Numbered from the stretch's first letter, positions 19,580 through 33,009 are shown. The stretch is DNA of 64,000 bases from Pontederia crassipes (GCA_030549335.1 CM060198.1:60323953-60387952), one strand, 5' to 3'. The notes: generated by a model not told the origin, from the letters alone. Numbers and translations are program-made.

Positions 19580-22500
19580 ACTAAGGCATTCCTGTTCGAC
19601 ATTCGCATATTCCAGAATTGGATTTTAAAATTCCTGCTGAAGTTCAACGAGGAAGAGTCTCTACTGTAATTTTCTTTACTTTCAAAGAGTATTCTAGTAT
19701 TAAGATGTTAAATACCTTTTTTCTTTATAGAAAATTAAAGTCATGGATGGGGTTTCAGCATTCAAAATTTTGTCAATCATGAATTAAAGTTTCATCAATT
19801 TTCTATGGCAGTAATACGGTCAAAATTAATTCTTCAGACAACATGTAGAAATTTTGCCAAACATAAGTTTATATGTTTCTATTCATCAAGAGTCAATGAA
19901 TAGAGCATTTTGTGATACTTTGGTCTATTTGGTCTCAAAGGACTGATTGCATCTTTCAAGAAATCTGGTGCAATACTCATTCTTTATGTCATGTCTGGAT
20001 AGAATGAAACATTAGATACAACATAAATCTTCTTGTATATTGCTAGAAAGCTCACATGTATAAAAAAATATATGAATAATAATAATGGATGTTTGTATAA
20101 CTAATAGTCATCATGTTCCCACTCAAACATAACTATTTATTTGTTTACTCTCTAGTGGAATGAGATCCAAATGAATGTGCCTAAGCTTGTTGGATATGGC
20201 TATAATAAGTCGTATGGCTCATGTGATTTGGGGATTTCTAGAGCTTTTTTTTTTGTTGGTGGCAAAAGTGAATATGACCACCACTTATTCTTTTTAACCC
20301 TTTCTAATGTTCCATTACTATGTTTCTTTTGGTTAAGGGATGTCCAAAATATATTTTCCCTTTCTTTACCAATTCTTTTTTATTACGTGCAATTCCTTTC
20401 TACATGAATAGTTATTTTTCTTCCTCCTCAATTGCTATTTTGATCAACATAGGTAAGGAGATTGTTTCTATTTATTTCTTAGTAATACAACTTTCTGCAC
20501 AAGTAACTTGAATCTTTGTCGTAACTATATGCATATATGTGGAAAGAAAATAAAATTGTGAGTTGTTAAACATATTAGTTCTTGTTTGCCATTTTTACAA
20601 GCATCAATTTTTATGTGTAATAGATAGTTGCAGATGAATTGGAGGCTATCCAAGAAGAAAGAAAGGTGTAGAGAATTCCTTGTTCCATGTATTTTTACCT
20701 CTCAACTTTTTGTACATACTAAGTCATTTTTTTTATTTTTCAAAGAGTGGATCCGATAACAGCACAGAAGCTGTTGATCAGTTCTTAATTAAATTAAAAT
20801 CTCTTGCATCAGGCAATGCAAGCTTTACTTTCATTCTTGATGATCTTGCCAGAAACAGTTTCATTGAGAACTCGTAATAACACTCATTGGACATATTCAA
20901 TCTCTTAGAAATATTGATTATTATGTGAATCTAACTTCTGTATCTTTTCATATTCAAGTTTTTTGGACTTCCAATTTTTATTCTTTGAGTAGGTCTTTCC
21001 GTTGTTATTAGCAATAGAAGCTAAACTAATTTTCAAAAGATATTCAAGTATAGGCACATTAGTATATTGATTATGCTTATGATTCATGTGTGGATCTCAG
21101 GTAATCTAAGCCCATAGTTCATCACACTCTTTATGTAATGTATGCCAAGTCCCAAGGAAATCGTGTTTGTGTTCCTTTCATGTTCATGTAGATGATGAGG
21201 TACCATTGATATGATGAAACCATTTTTTTTCTTACAATGGTAAAAAAATGATCCAACTGCAATATGGTACTAGTTAGGAAGTCATCGACTACCAACCAAT
21301 GGGCTAGTTCATCATGGTGTGGCAATTCCATATCAGTTCATCATTCAATCCTTGTAAAAGTTATAGATTTAAATTTGTCAGTTCTTTTCGAAAAAAATGA
21401 GATATTTGTTCTTTGACAAGCAACCTTGTCCTAACATTTCACTCTCATAAAAAGAAGAAGTCATGATCTAGCCATTTAGGCAGTCAAGTTGCATGTCATG
21501 ATATATTTCAAGATTTAAAGTTTCTCAATTGTTTATGTTCCTTAATTGGAATAAGTATGCACTTTATTGTTTTCTTTATTTCTTATAATATTTTTATGCA
21601 GACATGCTCCATCTTTAGATCACTTGTTATCTTTGAAGTTCTATGAAAGAACAAAAGAACAACAAGCATCTTTAGATTTTCTCATCAAATCACCCTTAAC
21701 GGAGAAGTCTAAAAGGGTGATTGATACAAATGCTTTAACCAAAGAATGTAATGGTAGCTTAACACAAATGGAATCTCATGGATCTATTGCGAGGAAGTTG
21801 TTGTTGCCTTGTGCATATATATACCTCTCAAAATAGCTATACACAATTGTTTGTCTTATTTTGATCATTTACCATTTTTATTGAGGGGAATCATTTACTA
21901 TCTTTATTTGTTTTCATTGCAGGTTGAGATTTTACCATCAACTTGTGGTGCATGTGGAATCCGTTGTGTTACTCATTTCTTTTCTACAAGTATCCTTTTG
22001 AAGTTGATGGATTTTCTTCCTCATAGGGCAATTAGAATATAAATATTCATTATTAAATGTTGTCAACAATATTATTCATTCTTTCTCTTATTGTTTCCTA
22101 CAAAAATTTCCCATTGATTATGCTATTTACAACCCATTTTGTGATTTCATTATCTGTTAATGAGTAGAAAATACTCTTTCAAAAGGAAAACCAAGTAGGA
22201 TGCTATCATTATTGAAGTTTCTCTCCCCCGTTATTTATAAGATTGAATGTAATATTATCTTGATCTAAATTGCTGCTCCATTTACTTCTTTAACGACAAT
22301 CATCTAGATATTTCGTATATTCGTGAAGTGGTCATAATGGCAACTACATGTGATCTGTGTGGTTATCATAGTTTTGAAGTTTTTCACTATCATCAGTTAC
22401 TCATATATAGAAATACTATGCTCTTTCTTCTTTGCCTAAGTCTTTCACGAGTTGAAAGGTTTGGATGTTTTATATTATAAAACAGATAAAAGCTAGTGGT

Positions 22501-24792
22501 GAGATTCCTGTGAAGGGAAGGCGGATTACATTGCATGTGAAGAGCATAGTTGATCTCAGCCGTGATGTGATAAAGGTATGTGTTTTCTTCTTGCATTTGG
22601 TTAAATACTAATATCCTAGAATTACTTGACAATTTTATGTTTTTTTTCTTTTGGGGAGTTGATAGTTCACTATTCTAATTAAAATGGGGATGTCGAGTCA
22701 AACTAGTTGTAAAGTTGATGACATGTTCAATTCACTGTGATTGGTAATTGAACAATGTCTAGCAACTGCTTAGCTTGTTATTTTTATTGATTGATAAGAT
22801 TCTAAATATACTTTATGATGCATCATTTGCAAGTCTCGCAAAATTTGTAAAAGAGATTCAAAATTAATTCTTCTATCTCCCCATGCAACATTGTGATAAT
22901 TAGTTCTCATTCCTTTTTCGTAAATGTTATAGTATTTATCTAACATTTCAATGCATCTATCTTCCAATTAGAAATGGTAGGTGTTAGGTTCCTAAGATTG
23001 AGCTGGAGCTATTAAGTGGAACGATGCGGAATAGTTACATTAGTTGAAGATTTGATTATCAAAATTAGTGAAAGTAAACTTTATCTCTGTTTATTTTCCC
23101 TTTTTGATGCAAATATTATCGTTATCTTAATAATGAAACAAAATAATACTCTTACTTTCTATTTCCATCAAGAACAACTTGATGGGTTCACATTTTAGCA
23201 ACTTTTTTCTTATAATACACGAAAAGGTTGGCTACGTTATCACTCACATATTGAGGAGCCATTTGCACTCGGATGTCTTTTTCCAACATGTATTGGTTTT
23301 ATAAATAAATTAAAGCATTTGCAATGATATAGTTGCCAAATTTGCCATAATGGTTTCATTTTAGATTGTCTTCGCATTCGTTTATTCATTTGAACTTTCT
23401 GCACACAAATCAAGTTAAGTGTCGCACACTCGCACTGCATCAAATGTTAACATCTATTTCAATATTTGAAGACTAATTAACTTCTGAAAATGTACATCTT
23501 AAAAGAGTACATGAATTTTCTTTGGGCGGCAGCTCAAATGATTGGAAAAAACAAAAATGACAGGCTTTCAAAGCAAAATTGGGCAAGGTATACTCCAATT
23601 ACTGCCATGATATCAAATGCTGAAAATGAGTCCTTGTACATTCATAAGGTTGTATTGTGATGGATGTGTATATGTATCTACCTATGCAGTCTAACAATTC
23701 TTAATTTCTCCTGCCATAACTTACCATCCTTGATTTCTAATGCCATAATAATTGTAGTAGGGATCTCAAGTATACAAAAGTGTCTTCTAGACAAGTTGGG
23801 GATAAAGCTGTTTGATGAGCTAATATTTGGATTCTTCATCATAATGACAACTGCTACATGATAATTACTCTGATTATCATTAGCCTTATTATTTTGATGC
23901 AATCTTCTACTACATTACGGATATCTATTACGCCTATGTGATGACTTAAGCTCCACATATACATCAATCAATACATTTTATATTGTGTGAAAAAATGTAC
24001 ATCATTTCTTGTCTTATGCAAATTCAACAAGAATTGGACAACTTTTGAAACCATTGTGTGGAACACTTTTTGCATTTGGAATTGTTTTGTTGGCATGCAT
24101 TATTCAATCTTATCAATGCCTTCATATTTTTTAGCTCGTATTTTTATACAAATTCCATAGAAGATGACAAATAGCTAGAAAGGAAATTCCTCATCTTTCT
24201 TTTTCTCTCTCTGTTAGAAAGATATTCAATGATGACAAACTTGAAACCATTGTTTTCGAACAATCAAAATAATCTTTTTTTTTCTCTGAATTGGATGCAA
24301 GAGGTAATAAGGTGTTACAAAATATCATATTATGATTTTCTAGATATCCCATCAATAAGTCCACAACTTTTCGCTATCGTCGTGTTTGTTATTCTCTCTC
24401 CATTGTTGGCATGCTCTGATTGACCATGTTAATTAGTTTTGACAACTATCTTGGCTTTCGTTTTTGCATTCAATGTTTTATAAAGTTTTGAGGTCATTTA
24501 TAAGTTTTTTTGGCATATGATGTCGGTCTATGTTTTATAGTCGGTCTCAAGTCCGGATAAAGAGGAGGGTTGTGTTAGGCCCCGACAGCTAACGTAAAAC
24601 CCTGTCGAATTTCATGAACATGGATCAACGAGCGTCGTGTGATTCATGTAGCCGACCCCACCTAGTAGGATAAGACTTTATTGTTGTTGTTTGATGTCGG
24701 TCCATGACTATGATAGAAGCTCGGACCAAAATGAGGAGTTGGGCTTGAACGACATGGACACGGCTTCAGCTGATCATGCTTACAGCAAGTGA
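19580..24792 (+). pseudogene. ZPR1: ZPR1 zinc-finger protein, C-terminal part
   Basis: Decaying exons in order on the plus strand: ~19590-19665 (HIPELDFKIPAEVQRGRVST), 20634-20665 (DELEAIQEERK), ~20746-20876 (STEAVDQFLIKLKSLASGNA, SFTFILDDLA), ~21602-21800 (HAPSLDHLLSLKFYERTKEQ), ~21923-21990 (LPSTCGACGIRC, zinc finger 2 first half), ~22305-22377 (IREVVIMATTCDLCGYHSFE, second half), 22486-22575 (GEIPVKGRRITLHVKSIVDL, SRDVIK), ~23022-23072 (GIVTLVEDLIIKISES), ~23520-23590 (LGGSSNDWKKQK, then TGA where ZPR1 has Trp) and ~24700-24792 (DQNEELGLNDMDTASADHAY, TGA). This is the remainder of the gene whose start lies inverted at 13796-14401. The exon carrying GILVRAA was not found. The in-frame stop, missing exons, inversion and transposon insertions make it a pseudogene. 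Confidence 0.88.
24533..24691 (+). mobile_element. Short RTE-derived insertion (3' tail only)
   Basis: About 159 bases containing GTCTCAAGTCCGGATAAAG, AGGAGGGTTGTGTTAGG, then ATGTAGCCGACCCCACCTAG and a TTG-rich tail: the 3' end of the plant RTE LINE seen at 7438. It is flanked by a 15-base duplication, TGATGTCGGTCTATG at 24518-24532 and TGATGTCGGTCCATG at 24692-24706 (one mismatch). The insertion lies just before or inside the last ZPR1 exon. Confidence 0.85.
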
Positions 24793-26560
24793 TCGTGCAT
24801 TCACAACTTTCAAGATATGATATCACTTCTGAAAAAAAAAACTTATATTGTGATCTCTCTCTCTCATTATCTCCATCTTTCTATGATGAATAAGTTCTGA
24901 TGAAAAAAATTGTGTGCTCGCAGCTTCTACAAATTGCCAATGGCGAGAAAATCACTGGTGGTTAAAAATAAAATCAATAAATAATGTTCGGGGAAGAAAT
25001 AACTTTTCATTTCCTTTACTTTTTGAGTTCCTACAAGATCATTGTCCCTTGAATAAGTAAAGATATCAAGTTTCTCACCTTTAGTTTAGTGTTTTTTTTA
25101 TCTTATATTTTTTCAGTTATGTTTCTACTCTTTCTCATATAGATAAAGAAAAAAAAGGAATCTTAAGGTATGTTGAGTTGAGACCAAACAATTCTTAAAA
25201 GAAAATAGAAAATGCATTATTTTTAGTGCTTCCAGTTTTAAGGAAGTGGTAATAAAAAGGTACATAGATAATATATTTTCAAATTTAGAAGCCTGAAAAA
25301 ATGGATTGGACGTTACTCGGCCCAACTTCGGTGGCGGTGGGCCCACTTGAGATCCATTAATATCCTATTTCAGCCGTCGGCCCAAATTCGTGAAATTAAT
25401 CTGCTCGGCGTGCTCGTTGACGAGAGGCATCTAAAATGTTCTTTTTTTTTTATTCGAATTTTTTTGGACTGGATTTGACAGGGTTAATAAATAATAACCT
25501 TTCTGTGATAGAATAAGACTGTGATGTGTCCACGAATAATTAAAAAAAAAGTACCATAGTTCAAAATAAACTTTCCGAATAAATATAGCCTAATAGTGGA
25601 GTGGACCCCCCCAAAAAAAGGTATCCGTCGTGAATCGTGGCGCATGGACTTGTTCGAATTATAAGATTACGGCCGGCGGCGTCAATTCACCTCAACTTTT
25701 GCGATATTTTTTCATCGATAATTAAATATATAATACAATATAAGTAGTTTCTTTTTTTTTTTCAATCGAAACTAATCGATGTCCAAGATTATTAACACCT
25801 GATTAATTCAATTTCAGGACGAGAGCGGAACAGTAAATCTCTGGCCAACGCGACGACTTTAAGGATCGTTTTCGAAACTACTAGCACTCATCGAACCATT
25901 TGAAACGCAACGAGCTTGGTTTAAGTAGTTTCTTTTTTATCGTGAGGTGACGAAGAATGACGTGGAAGGCAATATCAAAGCATAGTGGCCTAGGTTGGAG
26001 CAGTATGGCTACTTTATTTTAGTACTGCGACATATATGATAGAAAATTTTATTCACTTTTTTTCCGTTTCCTGCCAAATCATTCAATTATTCTCTCCTTA
26101 ACTTTTTCATTGTAACCCAAAAAAATTTCTTAGCTTTTCCATTGTAGCACAAAAACAATTTTCAGTTAGGTCGTTCTGCTTCCGAAAAAAAGAGAATTTT
26201 TCCTTACTTTATTCAATATATTTGTGATTCAATTATTGAAAAGTGCTTTTGTTCTGAAAAACAGGTCTTTGACCTTTTTTTTTTTTACATTCTACTACTT
26301 CTCAAAGAGGATGCTAATGAGAGAAATAAGAAAATAGAAGAATTAACGATGAGATGAAATGGAACTGTGTAGTAGTTCATATTATTAGTTGGAATATTAG
26401 ATTATCTCATAAACTAAAGGCTGTAGATCCATAAGATAAAAAAATTATATGCATATGTCAGAATCTTTCACAACCAAAACACCAAGCAAGTGCGGTGACA
26501 TCTACATGTTAATCCTTAAATTAGATTAATTCGGACCTAATAATCTAACATGGAAGAAAA
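24793..26560. other. Intergenic between the ZPR1 remnant and NRAMP
   Basis: AT-rich, no gene recognised. A copy of the dispersed CGATGTCCAAGATTATTAAC...GATTAATTCA repeat lies at 25777-25810, with a second partial one at about 25873. Poly-T/poly-A runs are frequent. Confidence 0.5.
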
Positions 26561-27281
26561 TAATCTACATCTTAATTTCTACAAAGATGAGCACGTCACT
26601 AAACGAGACATGGGGATGTGAGAAGACACTCTTCAAACTGATACCAGCAGCGGGAACAACATCCAAAATCATAAAGTGGCAAGGTAATGAACTATTGCTA
26701 TCAGGTCTTAACCCCTTTTTCACATACAAATCCCTTTTACTATAAAAGCTTGGGTACAAGAGAATTGTTGCAGGACAAACTACTACATGCAAATTACACT
26801 GCAGTTAAAAACAAGTGAAATTCACCAGACAACAGCAAATCCATCGTCACAGATACTACAAGTCACATAGCCTCGGACGTGGTGCGTGATAATTCTGTGG
26901 ATAATTCCTACCTGTTGATCTCGAAATGTATCTTTTGTTAATGGTTCCTGTAAATAGGCCTCTCCTTCAGATATATAAGCTTCAGAACTGTCTGTTGGAT
27001 GCTTATTCTCGGGCATAGCGTTTCCTAGCAAATAGGGCATTAAACATTCAGCACTTGGATTGTTTCAGTAAACAAATATGGTGGATCGTAACAAGTATAG
27101 ACCCGGTGTAATCCATCATATAACAGCAACCGAGCTTATTTTGGGAAGGCAATAGTAAGCCTGTTGATCTTCATTATACCAGATTTCCCCAGTTTTCTAT
27201 AATTAATCTGAACAGACAGATCAGAAAACAGAAAGGCTCAAAAATTATTGATCAGTGAACTCTTCTGCATGCGAGTGCAAC
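26561..27281 (-). other. Downstream region / probable 3' UTR of NRAMP
   Basis: Sequence following the NRAMP stop codon. Its minus-strand frames (26822-27040 and 26565-26792) have no recognised similarity. Less AT-skewed than the neighbouring spacer, so part is likely 3' UTR, possibly with an alternative 3' exon. Confidence 0.35.
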
Positions 27282-29836
27282 CTAAGATCGTTTACCACCA
27301 TGTAAAATGAGATAACCTATGAATAGGACATAGATAAATATCATAATGGAGGTAATAGATCCAAAAAGTGCCCCATGTATTTCTGACGAGAAGAAATCCA
27401 GCAAAAGGTAACCATTAATTATTATAAGAAGTGCCGCAACAGTCCATGTCAGCATCTGCAAGACAGAGAATGGATGAACAAGTCAAAACTTTAAGCATGG
27501 CATAGACTCCTTACCACCCCCCAACCCCACCTAGAATGCCATGAACGACTAAAGCACATTCATGATTAATAGTATCACAAATATCAACTGGACATTGGTT
27601 TGAAGTTGTTTTGATCATGGCAGTGGGAACCTAAGGCAACAAGTGGAACCAAAAGTCCCTTTGTTTTTTTTTTCCCTTAAGCTATGCTTTGATACTAGTG
27701 GTGATAACTGCATAATTTACTGTCAATACCTGTATACATTTGTAGCAACCCGATAGTCTAAAATGATTTAAAAGAAGTTGAGGTACTAAAGGCAGCAAGC
27801 CATATATATGGGAACTTTCCAATTTACTGAAACCCTCATAATGATAATAGCTTAAAAACATTGAAGGTGAATGATTTCACCTAGAGAAACAAATAAGAAT
27901 ACTTAAACGAACATTTGAGAAAATAACATAGCAAAGCTATAGCAGCAATCTTTCAAAGCAAGACTTACTTGAATAGCTCGGCTAATTCTAAAAGTTCCCA
28001 TAACATGCTCTTTTGACACCAAAGTGAGAAGCGGAATGAGGGCAAATGGGATCTGAACTGATTGAAGCACATTAAGCCATTGATTCAAAACATCTAGTGC
28101 TGAATCAGAAGTGTCAAAGAAAAAAGCAACTATTATTGTTGGGATGATTGCAAAGCTTCGGGTGATCAATGACCGGACCCATTTCTTTAGACGAAGATTG
28201 AGAAATCCACCCATTATAAATTGTCCTGCATATGTGCCAGTGATTGTGCTACTCTGTCCAGCAGCTAATAAGCCAATCCCCCAAATATATAGGATGGGAA
28301 AGAGCCCACCCCCATACTTCTCCTGTAGATAATTTCCAGCATTTTCGAGCCCTATGCTATCTGCTTCTTCTGTACCATAAAACCCTTTTGCAAAAACTGA
28401 TGTAACAAATAAATTTATAATGAAGGAAACGATTAGAGCAATTGTCGACTCAATAGAGTAATATCTTAGAGCTTCCCGAACATGGCTGTTCTTGTTAGGA
28501 TCAATCTGTCTCGACTGTACCAGAGCAGAATGCAGAAACACGTTGTGCGGCATTATCACACAACCAACGACACCAACAGCTTGTTTTATGGTTTTGGAGC
28601 CTAGTTTTGGAACCAAAACACCTGACAAAGAAAGAAGAATGCATGAGCAATTCGAGATTGCCACTTAAACTGGAAGGAAACTTTATTATACCAGTAAGAA
28701 GATCCACGCCACTCGGCTTGGCTTCACCAAACATCCATGCGAAGGAAACAGCCATCGTAGCGATCAAGACAGCAAAGAATCCTTCCAGTTTCCTGACTCC
28801 ATAATTCTCGAGGAACAGAAAAATAAAGCTGCCAAAAACATCAAAGTGAAGTATTAGAGCTTATGCTACTTATCCTCTACTTGCCTGCATAAAATAACTA
28901 TCCTTGCCCAGCTATTAGACTCTCCAAGACTTCTTTCACCTTTTAACAACTCTTATTTGGCGTCAGAATAATATTGCAGCTTAGTGGTAGTACCAAAGAA
29001 TAAGTACCTTATTAACTAAGGAGCAGAAAGCATAAAAGATGCAAGCAACAGAAGTTTCAACAATTAAGAATTCACCGGATCAAACGTAACGATAGCTTGA
29101 GATTTGACAAACAATATATGAATTCGGACCAGTAAAACCATGCGATATCATAACAAAAAGGAGATTATTTCATTCGGAGCAAGGGTGACATCTCTGTACG
29201 CAAGTCGCTGTGTGTTAAGAACTATAAAAGACAAAACAGGAGCTCTCACCAATCCATTGCCGTGATGATGACGCCGCCCCAAAGAGGCACAAGGCCACGG
29301 CTGAGGATCTTGATGGCAATGGCGCTCCCGATGACCTCCTGTATGTCTGCCCCGATGAGCGCGACCTCCGCCATGCACCAGAGCGCGAGCCTGGCGGGGA
29401 GCGGGTACTCCTCGCGGCAGAGCTCCGCGAGGTGGCGCCCCGTGGCCACGCCGAGCCTGGCCGACAGCATCTGTATCAGCAGCCCCATGGCCGTGGCCCA
29501 CAGCAGCAGCCAAAGCAGCGAGTATCCGGCGACGGCGCCCGCCTGCAGGTCCCCCTCCAGGTTCCCGGGATCCAAGAACGCGATGCTCATCAGGAACCCC
29601 GGCCCCGTGAACATCCATAGCTTCCGCCACGAGAACGGCGGAACCGCGAGACCGCCGCCGTCTTCCTCGTCGGAGATCCCGACGACGACGATCTTCTCGC
29701 TGGAGTCGTAGGCGCGCTCGGAGGAGGAGTCGTCGGAGTCGGAGCCGGCGGAGTCCTTGAATTCGCGGGAGGCGGCACCGGAGGCGCGGGAGCGGGCGGG
29801 TAGGAGGTGGGAGCTCAACTCGTCGGGGGCGTCCAT
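27282..29836 (-). CDS. NRAMP metal transporter (NRAMP2/3/4-like)
   Basis: Four exons on the minus strand: 29836-29250, 28828-28692, 28621-27969 and 27455-27282, giving 516 residues. NRAMP proteins are proton-coupled divalent metal (Fe2+, Mn2+) symporters; the plant NRAMP3/4 group exports metal from the vacuole. Visible: an acidic, Ser-rich cytosolic N-terminus with a leucine pair (HLLPAR); [20 protein letters not shown] with the metal-binding DPGN at 89-92; [20 protein letters not shown] with the second metal-site MPH at 265-267; the family transport signature [20 protein letters not shown]; and hydrophobic segments throughout. The short exon 2 and the phase (TG|C, G|GT, CAA|ATG) all agree. 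The last exon codes for a short hydrophobic C-terminus ending HGGKRS. The sequence most resembles NRAMP2/3/4 rather than NRAMP1/6; the precise orthologue and membrane are inference. Confidence 0.95.
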
Positions 29837-29889
29837 GGCGGAGGAGGCGCAAGAGAGGATGCGGAGAGGAGAGGAGGCAGCGAGGTGGG

Positions 29890-29899
29890 ATTTATAGGA
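29890..29899 (-). promoter_or_regulatory. TATA box of NRAMP
   Basis: Minus strand CCTATAAATCCC, centred about 58 bases before the ATG at 29836. No other TATA-like element is nearer. Confidence 0.6.
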
Positions 29900-30617
29900 C
29901 GAGGAGGTGGGAGGTGTGGATCGACGGAGGACGACGACGACGGCATCTTTTTAAAGGCGTTTGGCTGGTGCCTGGTGGTGGTGGTGTCGTGGGCATCGTA
30001 CGTAGCTTTCGAGACTCGATGCGCTCGCGCTCTCTGTCGCTTCTTTTTCTTATTCTCCTCTGTTGGGATTTTACGCAAACAGGTCATGGGCGTAAACGAA
30101 GGCGCTCGAGGAACAATCCACTTTTGTTTCTAGTGATTTCTTTTTAATAGTAGTGTGAGTAATTAATTCGATAAATTTTTCTCATTAATTTTTTTATAAA
30201 AATCTTTTACATTCAAAACATATGAACTCGACATATTATTTAAACGAAAAAAATCACTTGTCGTAATTCAATATATTATATTAAATAAATATATATATTC
30301 TTTTCTTTGTGATAAATTATTTGAAAAATTCTGAATCATTAAATAGAGATACGATGATATAAAAGATAGAAAATAAGATGAAGTAAGAAATATTAAAATT
30401 GAACGTATATATATATATATAATTAATGTATTTATAAAATATTTTTCGCTTTGAAGGGATGTTGAGCGCATCTTAATTTCCACTCATCAATGAATCTGAT
30501 CAAAAATGATCAAACTCCATGATTTAAAAATATCACTTATCTCAACCATTGATTAATGGATCGTGATTGAGATGCGTTCAACATCCCTCCAAAGTGAAAA
30601 GTGCTTTGTACATTAAT

Positions 30618-30656
<39 letters not shown>

Positions 30657-32695
30657 GAACAAAATTCAAGAAATTACTTGAATTAAAAATATTTGTTACG
30701 TATTTTGTTATCAATATCAATAAATATTTATATTGAGGTGAAAAAAATCCGAAATTTGGACCATTTCAATTATGGTACTCTGATGTACCAATAATTATTG
30801 TTTTCTAATAATTGAGCTACCAATTCTCTTTCTCTCTCTCATAATAATATTTATTATATACCCGCCCCCAACGATAATAACAAAGAAGTGTCAATAAAGG
30901 TGTAACCCGGTCATTTGGGCATCTGGCTTTATAGAAATATCTTTACATATTCAAAATATTCATTTGTCTCAAACATTCACAAGAGAGGAAACAAAATATA
31001 TTTTTACACATTATTATTATGCTCGCACATTAATTAGTAATTTATATTTTAAAAAATATATATAATTCTTTCTCCCGACATTGTTCCAAAAAAATTACCC
31101 TATAATATATATTATTAAAATATTAAACAATATTCACTAGGAGTGTTCACCGGGTCGGATCCCGGAAATCCGATCCGACCACGCCCGGGTCGGGTCGGGT
31201 TCGGGTTGAAAAATTTCAATCTGAGTTGACCCGATCCGACCCGATGACTCGATTTTTTTTATTTTGTTAAATTATTTTTTAGTTAAATGTATAATTTTAT
31301 ATCATTTAAAATCTAAAAATTATGAAATAAATTATTTTAAATTTAGATAAGTATATAGATATTTAAAACAATATTTTTTATATTTAAAAATATTTTATTT
31401 TATAAACAAAATAATAAATACTTTTTATATTAAAAAAATAAAGAAAATAAAAAAAATGGTAGTAGCCCGACCACCTCACCCGACTCGGTCGGTCGGGTCG
31501 CAGTCAAAAAAATGATGGGACCCGACCTGACCCGGCTAACCTTGGCCTAGTCGGGTCAGATTTGTTCACGGGTCGAGTTTGACCCGACCCGTGAACACCC
31601 CTAATATTCACGACGCGATTAGATATTAAAATATCTTCGAGTTTAATTAATTCGATTAAATTGACTCGCGTCCAATAAAAATATTCTGCACTCCCTTATC
31701 ACTCTATCTACCTCCTGTTCATATATAGCCTTTTTTTATTTTTATTTTTTTGGAGTCGAGTCTTGTGACTAATTAAAGATGTCCCTGTCACGTGCGTTAA
31801 GTTTATATATACGTCCAACTAATTTGTATATTTTTTAATGGAAGATAATAATACATTGTGCAGTAAGTTGTAGTAAGATAATAATATTTTTTTATTTCCT
31901 TCACCATCAATTTCGTGTTTGGTTAAGTGAATTATTGTTAATGGTACTAAAACGTTTGTACGGACAACACGTTTTGTACGTGTTTTATACTTCTTATTAA
32001 TTGATTCTACATATTCTTATTAACACAAATAAATAAATAAACAGGCTCTCCGCTCACGTCTCAAATACAATCTTATTCTTATCTTAATTAAATTTCTTTC
32101 ATTGCAATTTAAGATCTTCAAAATATTGTTACATTGATTGTATGTGAGAAAAATAAATAAATAAATTTTGGGGTTCATCATTAAAAAATGGCTTATAGTA
32201 AATAGAGTTAATATTTACAAATATTGATGTTATTCTTCTTAATTGACTTAATTTTAAAAAATATATATTATAAAAAAATATATTATAAAAATATATGGAT
32301 TAATGTATGGTTAGTGTAAATGGTAGTACGATCACAAAAATATATTATAAAAAAATAATAGTAGTAAGAGATATAAATAATGTAAGTATAAATACCAAGA
32401 TAGCATTTAATAATAACATTTGAACTTTTAGATAAGAAGAGATAAATCCCCTTTCCACGAACGTTTACAATCTTTAGACCTCGAGTTAGAAATAAAAACA
32501 ATAAAGAAATTTGACCTACTACTTTGGCTTTAGTGACATCAAATAGGACATTTATATTATTATTATTAAATTTATTTTCCTAATTATCGGGGATTGGAAT
32601 TAGGTAGAACCAATCTTGCGTCTAGTTTTAGAAGTGAAACTAGATCCCATTAAATGATCTAAAATCAGAATCAATTTTTAATTTTCCCTTTTTTC
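29900..32695. other. Intergenic, AT-rich
   Basis: Beyond the NRAMP promoter no gene is recognised. Contents: an imperfect inverted pair of a ~45-base block around 30448-30480 and 30560-30605 (GGGATGTTGAGCGCATCTTA versus its complement) that may be ends of a small MITE; an (AT)n run at about 30620-30652; hAT-like copy B at 31138-31603; otherwise AT-rich low-complexity sequence. Confidence 0.5.
31138..31603. mobile_element. hAT-like MITE (TAGGGGTGTTCAC family), copy B
   Basis: Starts TAGGAGTGTTCACCGGG and ends CCGTGAACACCCCTA, with CCCGACCCG-type inner blocks and an AT-rich core. It is bordered by AATATTCAC on both sides (31129-31137 and 31603-31611), an 8- to 9-base target duplication depending on where the terminal A is assigned. 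No coding capacity. Confidence 0.85.
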
Positions 32696-32950
32696 TTCCT
32701 TAGCCTACCGTCGGTATCTGGGAAGCGATGCCGACTGTCCAACTCGCGCGACGCTACTGAGCGCACTGTCCACGAGTTGGAAGACCGGCCCACTATCGAG
32801 CCCAACTAATCCGGTATGGTCGTCCCCGGGTGCGTGCCTGGCAGTGGCAGGTGAGGCTCCCAACAAGAATTTTCTGCATTCATAGGGATTCAAACTTGAG
32901 ACCGCTTAAGCGAGGAGGAGCCGCTACCGCTCCACCCCAACTCTTGTTGG
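32696..32950 (-). mobile_element. tRNA-derived SINE with target duplication
   Basis: Read on the minus strand it begins GAGTTGGGGTGGAGCGGTAG (A-box-like) and about 35 bases later has GGTCTCAAGTTTGAATCCC (B-box-like), i.e. a tRNA-related RNA polymerase III head, followed by a GC-rich body. The flanks carry TTAATTTTCC plus a T-run at 32678-32694 and again at 32951-32967, a target-site duplication of about 15 bases. The GC-rich body stands out sharply from the AT-rich surroundings. Confidence 0.7.
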
Positions 32951-33009
32951 TTAATTTTCCTTTTTTTGCACGTGTTTGAGAAGCGATTCATCAAAATTAA
33001 CACTAAGAG

